Positions 34,899-43,481 of a stretch of 64,000 nucleotides of DNA are shown here, one piece after another. The notes under the pieces are model-generated. The model did not search any database. It was given only the letters and a program-made list of their open reading frames with translations, and was not told where the DNA came from. Every line of letters starts with the position of its first letter. Position 1 is the first letter of the stretch. This DNA comes from Rhodohalobacter barkolensis (GTDB taxonomy: Bacteria; Bacteroidota; Rhodothermia; Balneolales; Balneolaceae), in contig NZ_PISP01000005.1 of the NCBI RefSeq assembly GCF_002834295.1, positions 1 through 64,000 on the forward strand. Reading direction: 5' to 3'. The translations under genes were made by a program, and so were the position numbers.

Positions 34899-35948
34899 AT
34901 GAGTCAGCCAATCAAAGGGCGGGGATCCGCTCAAAATCCAAAAAATCGATTTCTGAAAACGAATCTCGAATATGAGATCGATTCGGAAACCGGTCAGCTC
35001 AAGAAGCCAAAAACTCAGCTTCTGAAGGACCATACAGCCAACGTTATATCCAAAAACCAAAGTCCGGATATTCCATTTGATGTGGGCCTGAATCCATACC
35101 GGGGATGTGAGCACGGATGTGTATACTGTTATGCACGACCAACACACGAATTTCTGGGAATGAGTGCCGGACTTGATTTTGAATCAAAAATTGTAGTCAA
35201 ATACAACGCCCCTGAACTGTTGAAGAAATCGCTGGCTGATCAAAACTGGAAACCTCAGACGCTGGTGATGAGCGGTGTAACAGATCCTTACCAACCCATT
35301 GAAAAGGAATTAGAAATTACCCGTCGTTGTGTTAGGATTTTGGCAGATTGTCTTCATCCTCTGGGGATCATTACCAAAAACTACCTGGTGACCCGTGATA
35401 TCGATTATTTGAAAGAACTGGCTGAAATCGGTGCTGTGCGGGTAACGATTTCGCTGACCTCGCTCAGGCCTGAAATCACTAACGTTATGGAGCCTAGAAC
35501 TTCGCGTCCTGCCCGAAGACTCAAAGCGATTGAAGAGCTCACTCAAGCCGGTATCCCGGTGAATGTGAATATTGCTCCGATTATACCGGGATTGACAGAT
35601 GATGAAATTGTACCGATGATGGAAGCGGCTGCCAGTGCCGACGCCTCATCGATGGCATACACAATTGTCAGGCTCCCGTATGGGGTGAAGGATCTCTTTT
35701 CAAAATGGCTGGAGGATCACTTTCCCGATCGAAAGGAGAAGGTCTTGAACCGAATAAAAAGTTTAAAAGACGGTCAGCTAAACCGTTCAGAATTTGGGGA
35801 GAGATTTCAGACTGTGGGGCCATATTCCAGTCAGATCAAACAACTTATTCATATTCACAAAAAGAGACTGGGTTTGGATCAGCCGGTTCCTCCTCTTAAT
35901 ACTTCAGAATTTAAACGCCCATCAAACGGGCAGATGAATCTTTTCTGA
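34899..35948 (+). CDS. PA0069-family radical SAM protein
   Basis: A 349-residue radical SAM enzyme. The cluster motif is CEHGCVYC (C70, C74, C77; Cx3Cx2C), preceded by LNPYRGC and followed by YARPTHEF, the signature of the PA0069/SplB-like family. Related SplB repairs spore photoproduct, but this family in non-spore-formers has no proven reaction. The second half contains SGVTDPYQPIE and VNVNIAPIIPGLTD. The ATG at 34899 is chosen over an upstream GTG at 34893. It is monocistronic. Confidence 0.9.
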   Translation: MSQPIKGRGSAQNPKNRFLKTNLEYEIDSETGQLKKPKTQLLKDHTANVISKNQSPDIPFDVGLNPYRGCEHGCVYCYARPTHEFLGMSAGLDFESKIVVKYNAPELLKKSLADQNWKPQTLVMSGVTDPYQPIEKELEITRRCVRILADCLHPLGIITKNYLVTRDIDYLKELAEIGAVRVTISLTSLRPEITNVMEPRTSRPARRLKAIEELTQAGIPVNVNIAPIIPGLTDDEIVPMMEAAASADASSMAYTIVRLPYGVKDLFSKWLEDHFPDRKEKVLNRIKSLKDGQLNRSEFGERFQTVGPYSSQIKQLIHIHKKRLGLDQPVPPLNTSEFKRPSNGQMNLF

Positions 35949-36100
35949 AGAACATTTTGATCGTTCATCTATCATAATTCAGGATTGAATCAGAAACGGT
36001 CTGACTATTTTAATATCTTCAAATCGAATTATTGAATGCATCAAGCCGATGAACTGTTAAGAAAGCAGAACAGAAATTCAATTTAAATGGAGATTTCAAC

Positions 36101-36682
36101 ATGTCAGCAGTTAATTCAACTATGTTAGAGCTTGGAACAAAGGCTCCCAAATTTTCACTTCAGGATACGGTGACCGGGAAAACGGTTCAGCTAAAAGATT
36201 ATCGGGGTAATAAAGCTTTGTTGGTGATGTTTATCAGCAATCACTGTCCGTACGTGAAAAAAATTAAGGAGGGGCTGACGGAGTATGCAAAAGATTATCT
36301 CCCGAAAGGAGTCGGAATTGTAGCTATCTGCTCGAATGATGTTGAAAATTATCCCGATGACAGTCCGGAGAAGATGAAAGAGGATGCGGCCAAGTACGGA
36401 TATCCTTTTCCTTATCTCTATGATGAAACTCAGGAAATGGCGAAAGCCTATAAAGCGGCATGCACCCCGGACCTTTTTCTGTTTGATGAAAAACATGAGT
36501 TAGTCTATCGCGGACAGTTCGACAATAGTCGGCCGGGCAATGATGAACCTGTTACAGGAAAAGATCTGCGGGAAGCAACCGATCAGGTACTTGCAGGAGA
36601 AGAAGTACCGGAAGATCAGACGCCAAGTATTGGTTGTAATATTAAATGGAAAAAGGGCAATGAACCGGAATATTTTGGATAA
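36101..36682 (+). CDS. Peroxiredoxin/AhpC-TSA-like thioredoxin-family protein
   Basis: A 193-residue cytosolic thioredoxin-fold protein. Core motifs are LGTKAPKFSLQDTVTGK, the active-site segment SNHCPYVKK with a single Cys (plus C91 and C121 farther on), and the cis-Pro loop ACTPDLFLFD. It belongs to the widespread group of thioredoxin-family proteins with an HCPYVK motif that are likely thiol peroxidases; the exact activity has not been shown. The ATG follows GGAG-like sequence closely. pdxH starts six bases after its stop, so the genes share a transcript. Confidence 0.86.
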   Translation: MSAVNSTMLELGTKAPKFSLQDTVTGKTVQLKDYRGNKALLVMFISNHCPYVKKIKEGLTEYAKDYLPKGVGIVAICSNDVENYPDDSPEKMKEDAAKYGYPFPYLYDETQEMAKAYKAACTPDLFLFDEKHELVYRGQFDNSRPGNDEPVTGKDLREATDQVLAGEEVPEDQTPSIGCNIKWKKGNEPEYFG

Positions 36683-36688
36683 TCTGTT

Positions 36689-37333
36689 ATGACAGATATT
36701 AAAATTGCAGATTTACGTAAACAGTATAAAAAAGGAGGTCTCGTGGATCTTGACCTTCCGGATAATCCGATTGAGCTTTTTCGAAAGTGGTTTGAAGAAG
36801 CCGTTGAGTCTGAAGTTGTGGAACCCAATGCAATGGCGTTGGCAACCGTTACCGGGGCCGAAACACCAAATGTAAGAATGGTGCTCCTGAAGGGATTGGA
36901 CGAATACTCAATTTCTTTTTTTACTAACTATGAGAGCCAAAAAGCTAAGGAGCTGAATGCTTATCCTGTTGCAGCTTGCACAATTTGGTGGGCAGAACTG
37001 GAGAGACAAGTCAGGTTTAGCGGTAAAGTAGAAAAACTGACTGCAGCTGAGAGTGAAGACTACTTTCGATCCAGACCCAAGGAGAGCCAGATAGGTGCAT
37101 GGGCCTCAGATCAAAGTAAGCCGATTGCTGATCGAACCGAGTTGGAAGCCAGATTCAAAGAGATTGAAGAAAAATTTGAAGGTGGTGAGATACCCAGGCC
37201 GGATTATTGGGGTGGTTATAAAATCATCCTTGAAACGATTGAGTTCTGGCAGGGAAGGCCAAGACGACTCCACGATCGGATACTCTATCAGCAGAGTTCC
37301 GGCAAATGGAACAGACAACGGTTAGCACCATAA
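36689..37333 (+). CDS. pdxH: Pyridoxamine 5'-phosphate oxidase
   Basis: A 214-residue PdxH of normal length. It shows the FMN-binding segments RMVLLKGLDEYSISFFTNY and ERQVRFSGKVEKL, SRPKESQIGAWAS, and the C-terminal substrate motif FWQGRPRRLHDR with WNRQRLAP at the end. It oxidises pyridoxine or pyridoxamine phosphate to PLP with O2, supporting salvage. It is flanked by the peroxiredoxin-like gene (6-bp gap) and trmB (16-bp gap) in one transcription unit. There is no functional link between these neighbours that I can see. Confidence 0.96.
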   Translation: MTDIKIADLRKQYKKGGLVDLDLPDNPIELFRKWFEEAVESEVVEPNAMALATVTGAETPNVRMVLLKGLDEYSISFFTNYESQKAKELNAYPVAACTIWWAELERQVRFSGKVEKLTAAESEDYFRSRPKESQIGAWASDQSKPIADRTELEARFKEIEEKFEGGEIPRPDYWGGYKIILETIEFWQGRPRRLHDRILYQQSSGKWNRQRLAP

Positions 37334-37349
37334 TTATTTAATAAACGGG

Positions 37350-38027
37350 ATGGCTAAGAATAAACTTCAAAAATTTGAGGATGTAGATCGATTCTCAAAT
37401 GTTTTTGAATACACAGATTTTGATAACGGTACACCGAAGCCGAAAGGATCCTGGCATAAGGAGATATTCAAAAACAGTAACCCAATCGTACTTGAACTGG
37501 CTTGTGGTAAGGGAGAGTACACGGTAAATCTTGCCCGACAAAATCCGGATAAAAACTTTATTGGGATAGATAAAAAAGGGTGGCGTTTATGGAAAGGTGC
37601 AAAACAGGCACTCGAGGAACCGTTGCCGAACGTGCATTTTATGCGAATCTACATCGATCACCTGGCAGACTATTTTGAAAAGGGCGAAGTGGACGAAATC
37701 TGGATCACATTTCCTGATCCTTATCTTAGAGATTCACAATCATCCAAAAGACTAACCTCACCAAAGTTTTTAAGTATTTACAGGAAAATTCTCTCCCCGA
37801 ATTCCACCATACATTTAAAGACAGATTCAGATTTACTGTACGATTTTACCTTGGATACGATTACATCGGAAAGGTGTGAAATTGAAGAAAAACTGGATAA
37901 TGTTTATCAGGAAAAACCGGATGATCCTGTACTGTCTATCAAAACCTTTTATGAGAAAAAACATCTTCAAGAGGGAAAAACTATTCATTATGTCTCTTTT
38001 AGGCTGAACGGCTCCGCAAGTGAGTAA
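37350..38027 (+). CDS. trmB: tRNA (guanine-46-N7)-methyltransferase
   Basis: A 225-residue TrmB. The SAM-binding motif is VLELACGKGEYTVNLA, followed by NFIGIDKKGWRLWKGAKQA and the TrmB-specific IWITFPDPYLRDSQ segment, then KRLTSPKFL. The enzyme installs m7G46 in the variable loop of tRNAs. The N-terminal 40 residues carry the LQKFEDVDRFSNVFEY extension usual in Bacteroidota. Last of three genes with pdxH. Confidence 0.95.
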   Translation: MAKNKLQKFEDVDRFSNVFEYTDFDNGTPKPKGSWHKEIFKNSNPIVLELACGKGEYTVNLARQNPDKNFIGIDKKGWRLWKGAKQALEEPLPNVHFMRIYIDHLADYFEKGEVDEIWITFPDPYLRDSQSSKRLTSPKFLSIYRKILSPNSTIHLKTDSDLLYDFTLDTITSERCEIEEKLDNVYQEKPDDPVLSIKTFYEKKHLQEGKTIHYVSFRLNGSASE

Positions 38028-38097
38028 ACATCGATATTAACATTTTAGGCTCCGGTATTGACATTCTAATGAGATTTGATAAATTGATACTGTGAAC

Positions 38098-38110
38098 TTA
38101 ACAGTGTTAA
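38098..38110 (+). promoter_or_regulatory. Palindrome at the start of the TetR gene
   Basis: TTAACA (38098-38103) and TGTTAA (38105-38110) are perfect arms around one G, ending 10 bases before the TetR ATG. This is a suitable position for autorepression. The acyl-CoA ligase leader carries separate TTAACAG and GTTAACA half-sites (60640-60663), so a link is possible but weak. Confidence 0.5.
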
Positions 38111-38120
38111 CCTGAGTTGT

Positions 38121-38708
38121 ATGTCTCTAAGAGAAGAAATTTTAGAAGTAAGCAAAGAACTTCTGCTGAAACATGGATTCAGCAAAATGTCGATGCGTAA
38201 GATTGCCAGGAAAGCAGACGTTACAGCTACAAGCATCTATCTGCATTTTAAAAATAAAGATGATCTGCTTCTAGCATTGGTCGAAGAGAGTATTGCGAAT
38301 TTAACCAAGGTTTTGAGAGATGCACTGGATGAGGTTGCCAGTCCGGTCGAGCAGCTGGAGTCTTTGGCAGATGCCTATGTTGGGTATGCACTGGATAACC
38401 CACAGGAGTACGAAATTATCTATATGGTTCGCCCGGAAGAGATGCCGAAATATCCTAAAGAGAAATTTCAGCATATCAGGCAGATTTATGAGCTTTTGGC
38501 AGGAATTATTCAGCGTGGAAAGGACCAACAGCTTTTTGATGTTGAGGACCCGCTTGTAAGTGCCTATACACTTTGGGCACAGATTCATGGAGTTGTTTCT
38601 GTAATTCTGGGTAAGCGTCTGGATACCCGAATTTCGAATGAACGGTTTTTGGATCTAGCCAAAGATCACATCATACAAGGATTTATTATTCAAAAAACAC
38701 CCGCTTAA
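38121..38708 (+). CDS. TetR/AcrR-family regulator, likely of fatty-acid degradation
   Basis: A 195-residue TetR protein. The N-terminal helix-turn-helix spans about 5-50 (FSKMSMRKIARKADVTATSIYLHFKNKDDLL). The C-terminal domain is helical and matches the TetR_C_33-like pattern (VEQLESLADAYVGYALDNPQEYEIIYM). It lies 12 bases before the FadE-like gene, with which it appears co-transcribed, so acyl-CoA or fatty-acid sensing is likely. A palindrome just upstream is the probable operator. Confidence 0.88.
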   Translation: MSLREEILEVSKELLLKHGFSKMSMRKIARKADVTATSIYLHFKNKDDLLLALVEESIANLTKVLRDALDEVASPVEQLESLADAYVGYALDNPQEYEIIYMVRPEEMPKYPKEKFQHIRQIYELLAGIIQRGKDQQLFDVEDPLVSAYTLWAQIHGVVSVILGKRLDTRISNERFLDLAKDHIIQGFIIQKTPA

Positions 38709-38720
38709 AAGGAGTCAGTT

Positions 38721-41222
38721 ATGGAAGCTTTAATCGATCAACTAGGATTTTTTAATGAGATGGCCACATGGGCTGTTTGGACAGGGATTGTTCTCGTCTT
38801 TTTAATATTTGGATTTACCGGAGCGCCCCTATGGATCTGGGCGGTAGCTGGTCTGGTGGCATTGGCCGGTTTGGGAGCTCCCGTCTGGCTAATATCAACA
38901 TTCCTGGTTTTAGCTATCATTTTTAATGTTAAGGCGATCCGCAGAGTATTGCTCTCCGGCCCGGTTATGAAGTTGTTGGAGGCATTGAAAATACTCCCGG
39001 CAATTTCAGAGACGGAACAGACTGCTATTGACGCAGGTACGGTATGGGTTGAAGGTGAGCTTTTTTCCGGTAGTCCGGATCTGAAGAGAATGAATAGTGA
39101 GGCCTATCCTGATCTTACCAAAAAAGAGCGTGAATTTATGAATGGCCCTGTTGAAGAACTCTGTTCCATGGTGTCTGACTGGGAAGTTTTTCAGCGAAGA
39201 GGTTTTGATGATAAAACATGGAATTTTATGAAAGAAAAGCGCTTCTTCGGTTTGATTATACCGGAGGAGTATGGCGGATACGGTTTTTCAGCAAATGCTC
39301 ACAGTGCTATCGTTGCTAAACTCGCCTCCCGCTGCGGACCACTCGCTACAACCGTAATGGTTCCGAACTCTCTTGGACCTGCTGAACTACTAATGCACTA
39401 CGGTACAAAAGAACAGAAAGATCACTACCTGCCAAGGTTGGCTAAAGGAGAAGAGATTCCATGTTTTGCTTTGACAGAGCCGAATGCCGGCTCAGATGCG
39501 GGCGGAATGCAAAGTCATGGCGAAGTATTTAAGGGTGATGACGGTAAGCTATATTTGAAGTTGAACTGGGATAAGAGATATATCACTCTTGCCGCAATTT
39601 CTACTGTAATCGGTTTGGCATTTAAGCTGTCCGATCCGGATGATTTACTGGGCAAAGGCAAGTATTTGGGAATTACCGCCGCTTTGGTGCCAAGTGACAC
39701 CGAAGGTGTAGAATTAGGTAAGCGTCATGATCCTTTGGGAGTTCCGTTTTACAACTGCCCAACCCGTGGTAAGGATGTGGTTGTACCTGTTGATGCTATC
39801 ATCGGAGGAGTTGAAGGAGCCGGAAATGGCTGGAGAATGTTGATGGAATCGCTGGCCGTTGGTCGGGGTATATCACTTCCGGCACAGGCAATTGGCGGGG
39901 CCAAAACAGCAACCCGTGCGGTAGGAGCCTATGCGCTAATCCGTAAACAGTTCGGTCTCAATATCGGTAAATTTGAAGGTATTGAAGAACCCATGGCCAA
40001 AATTGGCGGATATACTTACATGATGGATGCTGCCAGGGGTTACATTTGTGGTGCATTAGATAAAGGGGCAAAGCCGGCTGTAGTAACTGCTATTGCTAAA
40101 TATAACTTCACTGAACTGGGTCGGGAAATTGTGAACGATGCAATGGATATTGTAGGTGGTGCCGGCATTTCTATGGGACCCCGAAATATATTTGCTCACA
40201 GTTATGTTTCCATGCCCATTGCCATTACGGTTGAAGGTGCAAATATCCTCACAAGAACTCTTATGATTTTCGGTCAGGGGGCAATTCGAAGCCACCCTTA
40301 CGCACTGAAGGAGATCGAAGCGTTGATGAATAAAGACGTAAAACAGTTTGATGACGCATTCTGGAAGCATATCGGTCATGTAGTTAAGAATTCAGTTCGA
40401 TCACTTCTACTCAGTGCAACTCGCGGAAGATTGGCCTCCTCACCGGTGAGCGGGCCTGCTGCAAAATACTATCGTAAGCTCGCGTGGGCATCAGCATCAT
40501 TCGCGTTTATGGCAGATATTGCACTTGGCTCATATGGTGGAGCACTGAAGATGAAAGAGAAACTGGCCGGGCGTTATGCAGATATTCTAAGCTGGATGCT
40601 TTTAGCGACTGCAACATTGAGACGATTTGAAGCAGAAGGCCGTAAAAAAGAGGATGAAATATTCCTGCACTGGTCTATGCAGCATGCTTTCTACAGAATT
40701 CAAAAGGCATTTGATGAAATTTATTCAGAGATCGATGTTCCCGGTCTTAGCTGGCTCTTTAGAGGTCCGATTGGTTTATGGTCTCGAATGAACCGGATTG
40801 GGAAAAAACCATCTGATAAACTAGGTCAAAAAGTTGCTCAGGCAATGCAAGTTAGGGGCGATCAGCGAGATCGGTTGACAACAGGAATATATGTGCCTGA
40901 ATCAGCTGATGAAGCACTTGGCAGGTACGAATATGCAATGAAAGTGGTCGAAGACTCATTTCCGGTCTACAAGAAATTGTATAAAGCAACCAAATCGGGT
41001 GAGATCAAAAAAGCACATGTTCTCAAACAGATCGAACCTGCACTTGAAAAAGGGGTTATTACGAAAGAGGAAGCTGAAGTTGTTCGTAAGACCGAAGAGG
41101 CTCGCTTCGATGCTATATTAGTGGATGAATTTACCCTGGAAGAGTATAACCGATCTGCAGTATCTGAGGGAGAAATTCCCATGGGATATCGTAAAGAGGA
41201 TGGCGAAACTGTATTGGTTTAA
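38721..41222 (+). CDS. FadE-like acyl-CoA dehydrogenase
   Basis: An 833-residue enzyme of the large FadE type (E. coli FadE is 814 residues). Residues 15-75 carry two or three hydrophobic segments that anchor it to the membrane. The acyl-CoA dehydrogenase core runs from about 115 to 560: FFGLIIPEEYGGYGFSANAH, CFALTEPNAGSDAGGMQ (FAD-adjacent), and IVGGAGISMGPRNIFAHSY. Residues 580-830 form the DUF1974 extension unique to FadE. It catalyses the first step of beta-oxidation. A clear GGAG ribosome site precedes the ATG. The upstream TetR gene is its likely regulator; an acyl-CoA ligase lies 19 kb on. Confidence 0.93.
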   Translation: MEALIDQLGFFNEMATWAVWTGIVLVFLIFGFTGAPLWIWAVAGLVALAGLGAPVWLISTFLVLAIIFNVKAIRRVLLSGPVMKLLEALKILPAISETEQTAIDAGTVWVEGELFSGSPDLKRMNSEAYPDLTKKEREFMNGPVEELCSMVSDWEVFQRRGFDDKTWNFMKEKRFFGLIIPEEYGGYGFSANAHSAIVAKLASRCGPLATTVMVPNSLGPAELLMHYGTKEQKDHYLPRLAKGEEIPCFALTEPNAGSDAGGMQSHGEVFKGDDGKLYLKLNWDKRYITLAAISTVIGLAFKLSDPDDLLGKGKYLGITAALVPSDTEGVELGKRHDPLGVPFYNCPTRGKDVVVPVDAIIGGVEGAGNGWRMLMESLAVGRGISLPAQAIGGAKTATRAVGAYALIRKQFGLNIGKFEGIEEPMAKIGGYTYMMDAARGYICGALDKGAKPAVVTAIAKYNFTELGREIVNDAMDIVGGAGISMGPRNIFAHSYVSMPIAITVEGANILTRTLMIFGQGAIRSHPYALKEIEALMNKDVKQFDDAFWKHIGHVVKNSVRSLLLSATRGRLASSPVSGPAAKYYRKLAWASASFAFMADIALGSYGGALKMKEKLAGRYADILSWMLLATATLRRFEAEGRKKEDEIFLHWSMQHAFYRIQKAFDEIYSEIDVPGLSWLFRGPIGLWSRMNRIGKKPSDKLGQKVAQAMQVRGDQRDRLTTGIYVPESADEALGRYEYAMKVVEDSFPVYKKLYKATKSGEIKKAHVLKQIEPALEKGVITKEEAEVVRKTEEARFDAILVDEFTLEEYNRSAVSEGEIPMGYRKEDGETVLV

Positions 41223-41236
41223 GCCAATAGAGAAGG

Positions 41237-41280
41237 TCCGGAGTAATTTTGATGGTTTCAAAATCTCCGGATTGTTTTCA
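41237..41280 (+). terminator. Probable terminator after the acyl-CoA dehydrogenase gene
   Basis: TCCGGAG (41237-41243) pairs with CTCCGGA (41265-41271), with additional pairing between ATTTTGA and TTCAAAAT inside the loop, followed by TTGTTTTC. It starts 15 bases beyond the stop codon. Confidence 0.65.
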
Positions 41281-41380
41281 ACTAGTGATTGATTTCATTT
41301 TTAGCTAAAGGATTGCAAAAGCGTGGATGATCCCGTATCTTTGACTTCTATTGAAGTTTCAACCAACGCCAGATCAGATT

Positions 41381-41593
41381 ATGAAAAAAGGAATTCATCC
41401 CGATTACAAGGAAATCACAGTAGTTTTAAGTGATGGTACTGAGATGACTACAAGAAGTACCATGGACGTATCCGATGGTATCTACAAAAGTGAGGTAGAT
41501 TCTAAAAACCATCCGTTCTACAATAAAAATCAAAAAATTACACAAAAAGCAGGTCGAATCGATCGTTTCAACAAACGATACGCAAAGAAGTAA
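41381..41593 (+). CDS. rpmE: 50S ribosomal protein L31, Cys-free form
   Basis: A 70-residue L31 (MKKGIHPDYKEITVVLSDG, then NHPFYNKNQK and RIDRFNKRYAKK). It has no cysteine, so it is the zinc-independent (C-minus) form. The ATG at 41381 gives the normal length; the open frame runs upstream to a TTG at 41351 but that extension is not conserved. A strong terminator follows at 41617. Confidence 0.93.
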   Translation: MKKGIHPDYKEITVVLSDGTEMTTRSTMDVSDGIYKSEVDSKNHPFYNKNQKITQKAGRIDRFNKRYAKK

Positions 41594-41616
41594 GACCTCT
41601 TTTATCAACAATTTTA

Positions 41617-41650
41617 AAGGATGTAGTGATTGTCATTACATCCTTTTTTA
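41617..41650 (+). terminator. Rho-independent terminator after rpmE
   Basis: A 13-bp stem, AAGGATGTAGTGA (41617-41629) and TCATTACATCCTT (41633-41645), with one G-T pair and a 3-nt loop, is followed by a T-run. It lies 24 bases after rpmE and 12 bases before the next ATG. Confidence 0.9.
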
Positions 41651-41661
41651 TTTGCTTTCCC

Positions 41662-42297
41662 ATGGAGATTAAACAGTACACCGTAGGGCCATTCGCCGAG
41701 AACACCTATCTGCTAACCGTTGATCAAAAAGCCATTTTGATCGATCCGGGATTTTTTGATCCCAGAGAGTTTTCTGTATTTAAAAATGATCTTAAGGAGT
41801 CCGGTGCAGATTTGATTGCTGTCTGCCTGACTCATGCTCATGTCGATCACATCATGGGGCTCGATAAGGTGCTGAAAGAGTTTGATGTGCCGGTTTACCT
41901 GAATCACAGTGATCTCTATTTATGGAAAAACTACCCCGATCAGGCAACTCGATTTGGTTTCAGAACATCGGGATTTGATTTTACTCCAAAAGAGCTGGCA
42001 CAGCAAAAGGATTTTTCAGTGGGTCCGTTCTCATTTGATGTTCTCTTCACTCCGGGCCACTCTCCTGATCATGTTTCTCTCTATTTTCCGGATCAAAAAA
42101 CTTTAATTGCCGGAGACACGCTGTTCAGGGAAAGCATTGGCAGAACGGATCTGTATAAAGGAGATTTTGATCTGTTGGCTCAATCGATTCGGGAGAAGCT
42201 ATATACTCTGCCGGACGATACAAAAGTGCTTTCAGGTCATGGACCGGCCACCAGTATTGGATACGAAAAGTCCCACAATAACTTTGTGAAAGGATAG
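41662..42297 (+). CDS. MBL-fold metal-dependent hydrolase, glyoxalase II-like
   Basis: A 211-residue metallo-beta-lactamase-fold enzyme. The dinuclear metal motif is LTHAHVDHIMG (HxHxDH), with further ligands in TPGHSPDHVSLY and AGDTLFRESIGRTD and a terminal HGPATSIGYEK. Its length and pattern match the YcbL/glyoxalase-II-like group, which hydrolyses S-lactoylglutathione or related thioesters; the true substrate is unknown. The ATG at 41662 is used; an in-frame GTG at 41626 lies inside the rpmE terminator and is unlikely. Confidence 0.9.
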   Translation: MEIKQYTVGPFAENTYLLTVDQKAILIDPGFFDPREFSVFKNDLKESGADLIAVCLTHAHVDHIMGLDKVLKEFDVPVYLNHSDLYLWKNYPDQATRFGFRTSGFDFTPKELAQQKDFSVGPFSFDVLFTPGHSPDHVSLYFPDQKTLIAGDTLFRESIGRTDLYKGDFDLLAQSIREKLYTLPDDTKVLSGHGPATSIGYEKSHNNFVKG

Positions 42298-42305
42298 GAT
42301 ATCAG

Positions 42306-42327
42306 GAGAATTACTTCTCTTTTTTAT
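42306..42327 (+). terminator. Small terminator at the end of the MBL-hydrolase gene
   Basis: GAGAA, loop TTAC, TTCTC, then a T-run (42320-42330). The stem is short, but the position, directly after the MBL stop and overlapping the stop of the minus-strand TPR gene, fits a terminator between convergent genes. Confidence 0.5.
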
Positions 42328-42937
42328 TTTGGGTTACTTTTTGCTGAAGCCTGAAAATTTGCTCATCGTAATACTCCTTTTTTGAAGAGTTGGTTCTTCG
42401 AAGTTTTTTAAAGGTTTCAATTGCACCTTTGAAATTCCCCTGCTTTTCATGAATTACCGCCAGTGTTTCGGTAACAATATCATCTACTTGATTACTGGCT
42501 TCACTTAAATCCGGTTGCTCATCATCCGATAAATCAGGTTTGATGCGTTTTTTCTCAGCAGAAGAGAGTTTTGCAATGAGTGAATCGAGATCCTGAATGG
42601 GATGCCCCCTGTCGTTATGGTTTTGTCGTTTAAATGGTTCGCGGGTTCGTTCGGGTTCCCAGGCCTCAAAATGGTGAGGGTGTGCCATCATATAGTGAAG
42701 CCTCTCCATGAGCTTACTGCCGGGAGCATGAATTTTAGCCTTCAGTGCTGCTTGAACGGCTTCTGCTTTCTGATTATTCCGATGATAGAACCAAGCCAGA
42801 AAAAAATACCCTATCGCACCGGAATTTCTTTTACTGATGTGATTCTCCAATCGTTCAATGGCAGTCTTCGGGTCTGTTTCGAACTGCTCGACATAACTTT
42901 GTAGAGATTTAGGTATTTGTTCTGCCGTTAATTGCAT
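42311..42937 (-). CDS. TPR-like protein in the lptE operon
   Basis: A 208-residue soluble helical protein with tetratricopeptide-like pairs at about 35-70 (AIGYFFLAWFYHRNNQKAEA) and about 155-190 (TLAVIHEKQGNFKGAIETF). No signal peptide is seen. The start at 42937 (MQLTAEQ) is preferred over a TTG two codons upstream. It lies 28 bases after lptE on the same strand and is likely co-transcribed. In related genomes TPR proteins often follow lptE in this order, which suggests a role in envelope assembly, though none is shown. Confidence 0.82.
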   Translation of the reverse strand: MQLTAEQIPKSLQSYVEQFETDPKTAIERLENHISKRNSGAIGYFFLAWFYHRNNQKAEAVQAALKAKIHAPGSKLMERLHYMMAHPHHFEAWEPERTREPFKRQNHNDRGHPIQDLDSLIAKLSSAEKKRIKPDLSDDEQPDLSEASNQVDDIVTETLAVIHEKQGNFKGAIETFKKLRRTNSSKKEYYDEQIFRLQQKVTQNKKEK

Positions 42938-42965
42938 GACCAAAAGTATGTAAAGAAGAGATGAT

Positions 42966-43481
42966 TTACCAATTGCTTACAGCATCATTGAACATATTAT
43001 TGGCAATCTGTTGAAGAGCGGCTTCTGCTGCTTCTATTTCACCGTCTACAGGGTTCTCCAATGTGTTGTAAGTAGCATTTCCGCTAAAGTTTTTATTCCA
43101 AAGAGGCTCGTCATCTTTTTGATACTGAAACGTTGCCCGTACAGTAATTTGAATTTCGTTGATATTGGCTTGTTCATCTCCACGTACACTAAAGGGGCGG
43201 TTCGTGTAATTTTGAATGGCACCTTCAACATACGCATCTGAAGACTCCTGATCATTCACGAGAGACAACCGACTCTGGTTCACAAAACGATTGATAAGAG
43301 CCTGGTTCAGGCGGTCGCTTAAATCGCCAAGACCACTTTGAGACTGGTCAGGAAAAAAAGGAATGTGAATGGTTCGTACATCGGAAGGGATGGACGTGCC
43401 GGTAAAACTATAACTGATACATCCTGCTATCGATAAACAGAGTGCCAGTATAATTAATAGATGCTTTTTACTGTAAATCAT
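42966..43481 (-). CDS. lptE: LptE-family LPS assembly lipoprotein
   Basis: A 171-residue lipoprotein. The ATG at 43481 gives a signal peptide with lipobox SIAGC (C21), followed by the family pattern YSFTGTSIPSDVRTIHIPFF and the helix-strand region RLNQALINRFVNQSRL. LptE plugs LptD and helps place LPS in the outer membrane. The frame extends 25 codons upstream but the later ATG is clearly right. The first 14 bases overlap the end of the sigma-54 regulator, a linkage typical for this phylum. Confidence 0.88.
   Translation of the reverse strand: MIYSKKHLLIILALCLSIAGCISYSFTGTSIPSDVRTIHIPFFPDQSQSGLGDLSDRLNQALINRFVNQSRLSLVNDQESSDAYVEGAIQNYTNRPFSVRGDEQANINEIQITVRATFQYQKDDEPLWNKNFSGNATYNTLENPVDGEIEAAEAALQQIANNMFNDAVSNW

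Noticed and set aside
41626-41661. GTG start for the MBL hydrolase
   Set aside because: It lies inside the strong rpmE terminator, and the ATG at 41662 gives the normal family start.
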